Assembly: GCF_963576615.1 (NCBI RefSeq)
Contig: NC_088711.1
Span: 60,368,248-60,432,247, forward strand
From: Watersipora subatra
Lineage: Eukaryota; Bryozoa; Gymnolaemata; Cheilostomatida; Watersiporidae
Direction of reading: 5' to 3'
Length of the DNA stretch: 64,000 bases
The notes beneath the pieces were generated by a model. The model was given only the letters and a program-made list of their open reading frames with translations, did no database searches and was not told the origin of the DNA. Positions 44,609 through 53,992 of the stretch are shown here, piece after piece (the first letter of the stretch is position 1; the number at the start of each line of letters is the position of its first letter). The position numbers and the translations under genes are program-made.

Positions 44609-44870
44609 AGGCTTAAAGAAAAGCGTATAATAAATAGGTGCAAAAAGCAAGCGTGACCAGCACCGAAAGGTCCTGCAGTGGCGTGTCACCTAGGTGACAG
44701 CCGTGCCTGTTTCTAACTCTCTTTTCCATTTTATTTTTGAATTTTTAATATTCTCCATTTTTTCAAAATCCCAAGGATTTTGAAAACTTTAAATTCTAAA
44801 AGTCTAGATTTTTAGACAAAAACTGCCAGGGTGAAAATTCTGGTCTAGATCAGCTACTTTATATACTACT
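44609..44870 (-). repeat. Polinton right terminal inverted repeat
   Basis: Mirror image of 29957-30218 with two substitutions. It ends in ...ATATACTACT, followed by GGTATC. It also carries an intact copy of the 38-codon TIR frame at 44613-44729 (minus) and an outward-facing TATAATAAAT at 44632. Confidence 0.95.
44613..44729 (-). CDS. Small TIR open frame, right copy
   Basis: Same 38-codon frame as 30098-30214, starting MEKRVRN and ending in the hydrophobic stretch. One substitution changes an Arg to Pro. Preservation in both TIRs follows from TIR identity and is not independent evidence of function. Confidence 0.25.
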   Translation of the reverse strand: MEKRVRNRHGCHLGDTPLQDLSVLVTLAFCTYLLYAFL

Positions 44871-44876
44871 GGTATC
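44871..44876. repeat. 6-bp target-site duplication, right (GGTATC)
   Basis: Direct repeat of 29951-29956 adjoining the right TIR end. Confidence 0.92.
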
Positions 44877-45215
44877 TGAATCGGATTATTTTTCAGTAAG
44901 AATTGGTATATCGGATCGGTATCTGAATCGGCTGGTGAAATTAGAATAGGTGGCATCTCTACCTTTTATTGGTCCTTTATTTCACGTGATAAAATCGCGT
45001 CTCCAAACGTGTAAAGGGATTCCAATCTACGGCATTTCCATGATGGCTGCGATTAACTGTTCATTTTTGAGCTTTTAAGAGCTTGTAATCACATTTCCAC
45101 ATATTTTGCACCTGCAACACAGCAGAGTAAGACATGATGAACTTTTTGATACCAAATAACTGTCAGGAATTTTATTGCAAGTCAACCTTTAACTGCTGTA
45201 TAGTGGATGGAGAAC
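44871..45215 (+). repeat. Dispersed repeat, right piece of the Polinton target
   Basis: From GGTATCTGAATCGG onward this matches 52590-52870 closely, including CATCTCTACCTTTTATTGG and CATATTTTGCACCTGCAACA. It matches 51305-51490 in reverse complement, which extends the shared region to CAAGTCAACCTTTAA. No coding frame is supported. It is probably a non-autonomous transposon or similar dispersed repeat. Confidence 0.8.
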
Positions 45216-46050
45216 ACCATAATTGATGCAATCAAATAAGCTCTTGTGGTGTTGGTTGATGTACATCTAATATAATAATAATTAATCAAACCATGATTGT
45301 GTTACTGTTGCTTGACAGCTCTCAAACATAAGTAATTCTCATTTGCTAACGCAAGTTAAAGTCTTAGATATGCTCACCTAACCACACGTTAGCAATGTAA
45401 AAAATTTAAAATGATTGTACTTATTTGTATCACTGTACACAAATCTGATGAGAAGTTTCAGAACACAAGAAATGAATTTCAAGCAGCCTAGTTATAAAAT
45501 GTTTTTAATTAAGTCCTGGCATCAACATACGGAAGTGAGTAGTTTGAGTCACACATAGCCAGCAAGACAATTGATTTTTGCCTCTTGTGATCATGATACT
45601 CCTAGCCAGCGTGCCGAAGCTCGATCATCATGACATGTTTGTCGTCGAGGGCACCAATGACATTTGAGAAATTTCATCTCTGCTCCAAATCAGTGGAGGT
45701 GTTGAATCATTCTTGCACACTAGATGGAGGTTTGAAAAAGTTATCTTTTAAACACTTATAGAATGCCGTCAAAGTTTCGAAAATTATTTGTGATAAGCTA
45801 GCAACTGAGATGTATCATTCATAATGCAGCTGAGTTAAACTAGCGCCGGTAGCTAAATATTTCAGTGAACATTACCATCAACCTTTCTTTTGCAGTTATC
45901 GCTTCTCTATAGTGGGTATGTAGTTTTTTTATTCGTAGCTCCACTTTCGTCAAAACCAAGCAAAAACTTTTTTTGAATAATCAGAAGTAATTTTGAAACG
46001 TGTCAACCCGGTTATATGGTAGCTTGTCATCGCCAGTAGCATTAATTAGC
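45216..46050. other. Unassigned AT-rich DNA
   Basis: No coding frame, RNA gene or repeat with a recognised boundary was found. Confidence 0.4.
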
Positions 46051-46065
46051 TTTGGCACAGTTGAG

Positions 46066-46258
46066 TGAAAAGCGCTGTAGTATTGTTGCGTTTGGATTTT
46101 CAGTGGTTAAATGTAGACTTGAAAAGTTGCGGTTTTGCTCATTATTTATTTTGAAAACTTGCGCCCAGAATTACCACCGATGTCAAGACCAAAACCATGT
46201 ACACAACATAAGCAAGGAAAAACAACACTTAGAATAAAGTCAGCCTAGTTTCATTACA
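46066..46258 (-). repeat. Diverged LTR of Ty3/gypsy remnant (3' side)
   Basis: It shares AGTTGCGGTTTTGCTC, then TTGCGCCCAGAAT, and ACAACATAAGCAAGGAAA with 49589-49780 in the same orientation. By eye it is roughly four-fifths identical. On the minus strand the edge reads TGTAATG, fitting a TG LTR terminus. The other boundary is uncertain. Confidence 0.65.
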
Positions 46259-49200
46259 TCTCTCCTTCTTGCATTTGAAACATACAACAAAAGCAAGTTA
46301 AACTGTGTAAGGCAAAAATCAGAAATAGAATATGGAATGAAAATGATCATCCGTAGGATTTGTCTCAGTACAAAAAGTACATCATAGGACATATATGTCA
46401 TAATTATCCAGAAGCTGTTTGGTAGTTTTTACAACATATCATGGCTTGCGATCACATCCCCGCCTACTGTTAATGTTCAGAGACTGTATATCTTGCCCCT
46501 TTTTTGACATTCACTGGTTTACACTCTAGTTTAGCTGGTGTGATTACCTGAGTATTTGAGGGGCTGTCATTGGAATGAGAGCTGATCTGTTTTGACGTAT
46601 TGTGTTGTCCGCTTCGTTGGTTATAGTGTAGGAACAAAGAGCTACTTGTCATAAGACTACTCCTGTGGCCTTCTGACTCCGGATGTACACCTGTTGACCG
46701 GGTTTCACCTCAAGCAGGTCTATAATACAATGACGTTTATTGTAATGCTCCGCAGCATACTTGCGTTTGTCCTTCTCACGGCTTCAAATTTCTTGCTGAT
46801 TGGCAAGATAACGCATGAGGTGATCCATAAGAATAGGTATACGAGTTCTGAGACATCGGCTCATCAAAAGCTGTGTGGGAAAGGACCCATTATTTAAATA
46901 GATTGATCAATAATTCAGCAGAGCTTTGGAGAGGTCTCCTGTCGTAATTATGAGGCATTTCATTTATGCAAACTGCACATTCAGCCTTTTCCTTAGCCCG
47001 TGAATAGTGGGGTGATGAGGTAATGAGTGTAAAACTGTTGTCTCTTGCATATTTCTCAAAACATTTTGAAGAAAACTGAGGGCTGTTGTCTGATACTATA
47101 TTGTCGAGAAAGCCACCTGTTGCAAAAATCTTGTTTAAGATGGCTACTTGGTTAGCTGACATGTGGTTCTTAATGGTTTTACGAACATCAATCTAACAAT
47201 TGTAGTAGTCTACAATCAGAAGGTAGACGTCCCCGTCTAATTGAAACCGATCCATACCGAGTCTTTCTCATGGATGATTAGAAAAGGAACTGGGTGCCCG
47301 TGTCTCTCTTAGAGTAGGGAGAACTTTTTGGCAGATGTTGCATTGACAAGCTACAGCTTCTATGTCTTCACTCATACCTGGCCACCATATATTTCCTCTT
47401 GCTCTGCATCTTGCAATGCCCTGATGGTCCTCATGTACAAGATTGAGCATCTCTAGCTAAAGAATACCAGGTATCACAAGTCTCCCATCAGAAAGCAGCA
47501 CTTCCCTATCTACAGTCAAATGGCCCTGATGATCAAAATAAGGTGTAGGAATGTTCACTTTTGTAGGCTGGCCAACCTTTCTTTTACCTTTCGCAAGATT
47601 GGGTCATTATTCTAAGTGTTATGTATGCCATTCACAGAAGAGTGCTCTGATATGAACACCTTATCGAAGTATTCCACTTTATCAATGAACTACACGTCGC
47701 TAACAGTTGTCAGCGCTCTATTGGTTCTTGATAGATAGTCTGCTGCATGGTGTTTTGGCCCTGGAACATAAGTAACTGTGGAAGAGTACTTCATCAGTTG
47801 AAGAAAAAATTGGAGAACTTGTGCCGGCATGTCAGCAAGATTCTTCTAATTGAGCAGCCTAACTAGAGGCTTGTGTTCTACTTCTACAGAGAACATTAGC
47901 CCGTGTAAGTACTAATTAAATCTTTCACATCCACACACTACTGCCAGTGTCTTTTTCTTGATGACTGCATCTCTCCTTTCAGCCTTTGTTAAGGATCTTG
48001 AATCAAAGCTGACTGGATGACGAGTATCATCAGTTTGAATCTGAAACAAGGCAATCCTTAATGGCTGTTACAGGCATTCGTGACGCGTACTGTCTGAAGT
48101 TGTGGATCATATGGAGCAAGAACTTGGTCAGAAGCCAATATTCCTTTCAGTCTTGTGAATGCACCCTGCAGGGTCACATCACAGACACACTTTCAGTTCT
48201 CTCAGAGTAACTGGCAAATCAGTGCCATGAGCTCCGCCAAGTTGGAGATGAACTTCAATAACTGATTCAATATACCGTTTAGGCGTGGGTTCAGAGAATT
48301 TCGAAATGGTCTTGGTATTCTCAGTGACAGGGTGTATGCCATTATCATTTATGGTATGTCCAAGAAATTTGACCGATGTCTGTCTGAATAGACACTTTTA
48401 TTGAGAGTCATGCCTGAGTAAGTGATACGATCAAGAACCTTCTTGAAACGGTCATCGTGGATCTCCCCAGTAGCAGCATGGATCAAAATATCATTCATGT
48501 GAATTATTAATCTCTCAAGATCACTTAGTCGTTCATTCATAAATTGCTAAAAGACTTAGTGTGGCTGAAATCCCAAATAGCAGTCTGTTGAATGCATACC
48601 TGTCAGACGGTGTAAGGAAAGTGGTTCAGCAATTGAAAGTGTTTTGTGATGGTAATTTGATGATACCCTGAATTGGCATCAAGTCGAGGAAAAATCTCAT
48701 TCTGTCCAAGTTTAGCCAAGCCATCATCAACACAAGCAGTTGGATAAATCTCTCACCTAACTGATTGATTCGAGTGGGACAGACTCACACATATTCGCAC
48801 AGATTTATCTGGTTTTGGCGCTGACACCATTCCACTACACCATTCAATGGTTTCTTATACCGGGAGTATAATGCCCATCTTTACTATCCCCTGGAGTTTA
48901 TCTTTAACCTTCTGTAGCAGAGGTTGTGGGAAAAGCGGGTGGTGTATATACACATTTCGTAAGAGTAGTCCTTGACAAACCCCAGACATCGAATACTATA
49001 GAGTATTGCTGATATATTGTCTCTATGTTGTTCTCCACCTGGTAAACATCTCATGTTAGCAGCCCAAAGTTTTTGCAGGCCTCCCTGTTTAGTAAGTTAG
49101 TGTTCTGGTTAGCTATCTCATATATAGTCTCATATATATATGTCACTCAGTCTGTGATATTTAATAGATATCATTCATGCATGACATTACACTCTCCAAT

Positions 49201-49588
49201 ACGGTGTAGGTGTGAGATTTTAAAAATATCGTTCACTTTACACGAATCTTTCTCATATTCTAGGCTTTTCTCAATAATTTTAACTGCTTCAATGCTTACT
49301 CAATGTTTTAGCACAGCAACTTGGTATTCATTTGGCCGCTTGTCTAGCTCAGTGAATTTATAAAAAACTTTCTGCTTGACACAAATTATCTGTAACTTTC
49401 TTCCTTGTCTTGCAGTAAATTAATTGTAGCAGGCATGACAGGTTGGTATATTGTTGACGGGTTGCAGGTTGACTCTAAGCTTACAGGAACAGTTTGGTCA
49501 GCTTCTATATCTTCAGTATTTGAGTTAAATGACAGTCTCTCTGGTTCACCTGAGATCACTGGTCATGGGAATCACCAAACCAACGCGC
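46259..49588 (-). pseudogene. Ty3/gypsy-type pol remnant
   Basis: Minus-strand fragments appear in the order of a gypsy pol. Reverse transcriptase remains lie around 48349-48960 (LIIHMNDILIHAATGEIHDD, where the expected MDD is MND). The RNase H to connection end is near 47690-47800 (VTYVPGPKHHAADYLS). The integrase zinc region is at 47268-47450 (HEDHQGIARCRARGNIWWPG, then CNICQK). The integrase core is at 46890-47260 (IVSDNSPQFSSKCFEKYARD), interrupted by a TAG, and a C-terminal PGQQVYIR lies near 46690. Stops and frame changes separate them. The distance between LTRs is only about 3.3 kb, and no gag or protease was recognised, so it is deleted as well as decayed. Confidence 0.8.
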
Positions 49589-49780
49589 TGCTAACATGCA
49601 GTATTATTGCGCTTGGCTCTTCAGTGACTAAAGGTAGACATGAAGAGTTGCGGTTTTGCTCGCCATTTATTTTATTAAATTGCGCCCAGAATGACCACCA
49701 ATGTCAAGGCCAAAACCACGTAACACAACATAAGCAAGGAAAGATAACACTTAGAGCAAGGCCAGTCTAGTTCCATTACG
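49589..49780 (-). repeat. Diverged LTR of Ty3/gypsy remnant (5' side)
   Basis: Direct repeat of 46066-46258. The terminal TG has become CG (CATTACG on the plus strand). Just inside, the minus strand reads TGGTTTGGTGATTCCC, which could be a degenerate primer-binding site. Confidence 0.6.
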
Positions 49781-51304
49781 AGCGCCATGTATGGTACGTG
49801 ATCCAGTAACTGGACCGACCCATGGTTTTCCCTTTCTAAAATCTTTTTACAAATAAACGGAACATGCAGTAGTAGAATCATGTAAAAAGCCGGTTTGGAT
49901 CACAAGTTGAAGAAATATTTTCCAGAATAATAAGCAGTGTTTTTCTAATGGTTGGTTTAACCGAGTGCAGTGGCAATTAATCAAATTACGTGAATTAAAA
50001 CATAGATAAAAAAGTTGTTATCTTTGATATTTAAAGTATGAATAGCATAAACAATAGACTATATATCCAAATGAAAATATGCATTTGTTGTTATATCTGC
50101 TATCAGCTATGTACTGCAGATAGATATGAAAAGAATAACAAGTCACAGTACCATTGCATGTTTCATAACAGATTCTCATGGATATAGCATCTAAAAATTC
50201 CGGAGATGAGATGACCACCCTTACAAGCCAATTCCCAGATTCAAGCTATTCATTATGATATTATGACATTGAGAATTTGGCATAAGGAAATCTCAGATAA
50301 TTGCCAAAGGTTTGTAGTCATAGCACAGACTATGAAAACTTGTGTAATGAGATATCAATATCCATATCTGGTACCAATCTACACCAGACCTAATATTATG
50401 ATTAGAGATTACACATGTTGCAACCTCTGCTAACGAAAAGCAACAAGAAGTAGCCAAAAAACCCCAAAAAACTACGATACTCCCAATCAGAGCCCTGAAA
50501 CATATACATGTAGTTTCACTCCTGGACACTAAAACTAAGCTTGAATCAATATGAAAAGAGTGAGTATTCACTCGTAATCTTCACTTTTCAGCACAGTTCT
50601 ATCATGGCAAACCGATGTATCAGCAGATTAAGTGGAAGAGTCAAGAGAACTAGAGGGTGAATATATTTTAATTTTCTAGACATTACTTTATGTTCTTACT
50701 AGCTGTGCTACCCGGCGTTGCCCAAGTAATAACAAGTCTTAGATCAGAAAATTGATTTGTAATTAACATATAACATCATTTGCCATTCTAACTTTTAAAC
50801 TACATACCATGAGAAATTCTTTTGGTGTAATTGAAATAAATTAGGAGAAAAAATAAAAACAACTGTGAAGGTTATCAAACTTTGTCAAACAACTTTTAAA
50901 CTTCATATCATGAGAAAAATGCTTAGTGCAGGTCAAATAAGTAAAGAAAAATAAAACGACTATAAAAAGGTTTAGGTGTAAATGTGAAATAATTAGCCAG
51001 TAATAGCTAAATTAAGTTGGTTTTGCTACAATTTCAATAAAAGATGATTCAGTATTGATACAACTAATACGAACTAAAGAAAACAAATAAAAATCCTGAA
51101 TAGTTAGAACTAATAATACTAATTCATGCATAGAAGTGTGTGTGTATAAAAAAGGTTACTTCTTCACCAGAAGCTATCGATCAAAACTTTGAATATGGAG
51201 ACACTTTTATTCTTCGGAGACTCTTACCGCGGAGACATTATAATTGTCTGCACAAGAAGATTTGGCCTTGACCCCAGATATAATAATGGAACCTTACAAA
51301 AATT
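49781..51304. other. Unassigned DNA with a dispersed-repeat motif
   Basis: No gene could be supported. At 50701-50729 the sequence AGCTGTGCTACCCGGCGTTG followed by CCCAAGTAA resembles a motif common at the ends of dispersed elements in invertebrates. The next 300 bp repeat TTAAACT(A/T)CATA-CATGAGAAA-like phrases. The family was not identified. Confidence 0.35.
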
Positions 51305-51490
51305 TTTTTTTAAAGGTTGACTTGCAAAAAAATCCACATTACAGTTATTTGATATCAAAAGATTTACCATGTTTTACTCTGCTGTGTTGAAAGTGTAAAA
51401 TATGTCGAAATGTGATTACAACCTCTTAAAAGCTCAAACAAAAACAGTTAATTGCAGTCATCACAAAAACGCCGTAGATTGTTGTCTTTG
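51305..51490 (-). repeat. Dispersed repeat, inverted third copy
   Basis: The reverse complement matches 45030-45215: ATCTACGGC, TTTTAAGAGGTTGTAATCACA, CAACACAGCAGAGTAA and CAAGTCAACCTTTAA recur in the same order. It is more diverged than the other two copies. Confidence 0.7.
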
Positions 51491-51603
51491 TCTTCATTGT
51501 TTATCCATTCGCAAAATACCACCATTAAATGCAATTATTTATGATTAATGCCCAAAAGAATTGGTTGTTCATTATCTGAATGAAATAAGCTTAGACCTTG
51601 AGC

Positions 51604-51738
51604 ATGTTGCTTAGTTGATCATTGAATGTACTGGAGCAAAGTGCCTAGTGGATCATCGATCGCCTAAGAGTTCATGGAATGTACTGGAGCATAGTGCCTA
51701 GTTGATAATGCTTCCCTTAAGAGTTCATGGAATGCCTA
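51604..51738 (+). repeat. Short tandem duplication, ~60-bp unit
   Basis: GAATGTACTGGAGCA and AGTGCCTAGT, then GATCATCGATCGCCTAAGAG, recur twice in tandem with small changes and a partial third copy. No coding role is visible. Confidence 0.6.
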
Positions 51739-52554
51739 CTAAACCTTTTAACATTTTCATCAGTTTCATGTTTCCTTTTTTCTCACAAAGGTGGATCTTC
51801 AAATGAATCAACTTCAGATAGAGTTGTGGATGTTTAAGTACATTTCATCTAAGAATGTTCATCAGGCTAAAAGATGTGTGCTGAGACTAATCCCTGACCC
51901 ATGTCTTTCCCCGGAAGGCCTGTAACTACCCTATGTCTATCTCTGAACATAGTGTACAAAGTTATTGGTAAAATTTTGTATGTGAACGATTGGGGGTAAT
52001 TTGTTGATATACCTGGGCTAGCACGCACTTTTGTCATTTTGTATGTTATAGAAGTGAAGTCAATTCATGGTTATAATTCAAAGTAAAACAGAGAGGAAAA
52101 TTCGGAGTATTCTATTGTAATTGATCATAATGAATGATAGTTATCATTTTCTCCATTCATAACTATTTATAATTGATGAATAAGGAAGAATTTATTTGTT
52201 AAAATGCATGGGACTCATTGGACAGACTTTCTATTAAACTGCCTTATGTTTGAAATCAGCTTTATTTAAGATTCATTTAAGTTTCACTGATTCATCGTTA
52301 ATGAAAGGTGATTTATGCAACAAAGTTAAATTTTCGGAGATGATAAAGGGAAGTTTGGATGTTAAAGCCTTTTATTATTGTGTTCACACTAAAAAAAAGC
52401 ACTGTAATAACTGGGTGATGTTATATTTGACCTTAACACAGCTATTACCAGTGTTTCTGACTCCCATCAGACTCACTATTTAGGTTTATAAAGCAGGATA
52501 ATCTACATCTGAGTAGTATGATCCTAGTTAGTGAATGTTAAACTATGACTAGTT
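51739..52554. other. Unassigned AT-rich DNA
   Basis: Open frames here are short and show no family resemblance. Nothing else was recognised. Confidence 0.4.
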
Positions 52555-52870
52555 GTTTGCATAATAAAATTAATAAGTATCTATGCAACACAAAGGATTT
52601 GAATAGGTATCTGAATCGGATTATTTTTCAATAAGAATTGGTATATCGGATCGGTATCGGAATCGGCTAGTGAAATTAGAATCGTTGGCATCTCTACCTT
52701 TTATTGGTCCTTTATTTCACATGATAACATCATGTGTCCAAATGTGTACAGGGGTTCTAATCTACGGCATTTCTATGATGGCTGCGAATAACTGTTCATT
52801 TTTGAGCTTTTAAGAGCTTGTTATCACATTTCCACATATTTTGCACCTGCAACACAGCAGAGTAAGACAT
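52555..52870 (+). repeat. Uninterrupted copy of the Polinton target repeat
   Basis: It joins without a break the two sequences that flank the Polinton: CAACACAAAGGATTTGAATA then GGTATCTGAATCGG. It therefore represents the empty-site structure with one GGTATC. It continues to CAACACAGCAGAGTAAGAC. Confidence 0.85.
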
Positions 52871-53077
52871 GATGAAGTTATATAGTAGTTCTGTGTAGTT
52901 AGTTGGGTTCTCTTGTTTACATTGCTATTGCTATGGAAATGATGATGTTTATCTTGTCTTCATGATAGCAAGCGAGCTTTTCTTATATGTTGAGGCACGT
53001 GTACACTTACCTATGAATCTATTTACTAAACTAATGTTATTGTAATTTTTAGCAAAATCGAAATGGTTGGTGTCTTT

Positions 53078-53368
53078 TCAGTCCACAGCCTTTTGTATGG
53101 CTAGTGTTTTCTTGCAATATTCTATTACTCGGTTTTGGTCACTCAGATAACCGTATGCAGAAGCGATGGCCTCGTAGCTCTTCAGGATAATTCTATACTG
53201 GGAATTCTTTTTATATACAGCCTTTTTAATGTCTAGTCCTTGTTTGTAATTTTGTAACGCATGCATGTACAGCTTTACAAACCCTCTGATGCCTCGGTAA
53301 GACTTTGTGTAGATAATATTCTTAGTGTTTGCATAAATATAGTTGTTGAGTCTTTGATACATACCCAA
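53078..53368 (-). pseudogene. Decayed TPR unit downstream of the NTase-TPR gene
   Basis: The frame contains YKQGLDIKKAVYKKN, SYEAIASAYGYLSDQNRVIE and YCKKTLAIQKAVD, a degenerate version of the neighbouring TPR consensus. Flanking DNA at 52884-53060 matches 53685-53870, so this belongs to a duplicated copy of the 3' end of the gene. It may be a remnant or an alternative terminal exon. Confidence 0.55.
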
Positions 53369-53992
53369 AAATTGTCATCATAGAGCTGTGTGCAATATTT
53401 ATTAGGGTAATAACCACAGATATACAAACAAAGCTACAGTCAAAATAAAGTGTCGCAGAAATATAACATATACACTGCATGTTACTGCAAAACTGAGAGA
53501 AGCATCCAAAGGAAAAGTGTAATTTCTATAACAACTAACACTAGATTAGATTTAATCCAATTATATTGACACAAAGTATAGGAGAATAATACATATTCAC
53601 ATCTGAGTAGAATGATCTATATCTGAGTAGGGTGATCCTAGTTAGTAAATCTTAAGCTATGAATAATCAGTCATATATTAGTTCTGTGTTATCAGTTGTG
53701 TTCTCTTGTTTATATTGATATTTCTATGGAGATGATGATGTTTGTCTTGCCTTCGTGAGAGCAAGTAATTTTTTCTTATACATGTATTTTGAGGTATGTC
53801 TACCCTTACCAATAGATTTGTGCACTAATGTTATTGTTAACTCTAACATCGTCAAAACGGTGAGTGTACATTCAGTATCCAGCCTTTGACATGTCTAATG
53901 CTTGCTTCTTGTATTTTCTCGTTTCTCTGTAGTGACCCAGTGAGTCGAGTGCTGACCTGATATGTATTTAGCAGGCAGCAACATGTTTATGA
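53369..53992. other. Duplicated 3' flank of the NTase-TPR gene
   Basis: 53605-53870 repeats phrases of 52495-53060 (ATCCTAGTTAGT, GTTCTCTTGTTTA, ATGATGATGTTT, CACTAATGTTATTGT). 53880-53992 still shows out-of-frame TPR remnants (KYKKQALDMSKAGY). Confidence 0.5.

Larger units (their letters stand above)
29957..44870. mobile_element. Polinton/Maverick, complete, 14,914 bp
   Basis: The element has 262-bp inverted termini starting AG and ending CT, a 6-bp target duplication, and the hallmark gene set: protein-primed family B DNA polymerase, retrovirus-like integrase, FtsK/HerA-type packaging ATPase and capsid-like proteins. Genes lie in alternating strand blocks: plus 30267-34537, minus 34558-35979, plus 35990-37288, minus 37387-38842, plus 38861-41670, minus 41707-43060, plus 43223-43999, minus 44053-44564. 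The two TIRs differ at only two positions, which suggests recent insertion. Yet the polymerase, ATPase and several small genes carry stops or frame breaks, so this copy appears non-autonomous unless the breaks are sequencing errors. No adenain-like cysteine protease was recognised. Confidence 0.95.

Noticed and set aside
49405..49770. Plus-strand 121-codon frame as a gene
   Set aside because: Most of it lies in the gypsy LTR and the adjoining internal region, and the product resembles no family.
52250..52483. 77-codon plus-strand frame
   Set aside because: Short, no family resemblance, AT-rich non-coding surroundings.
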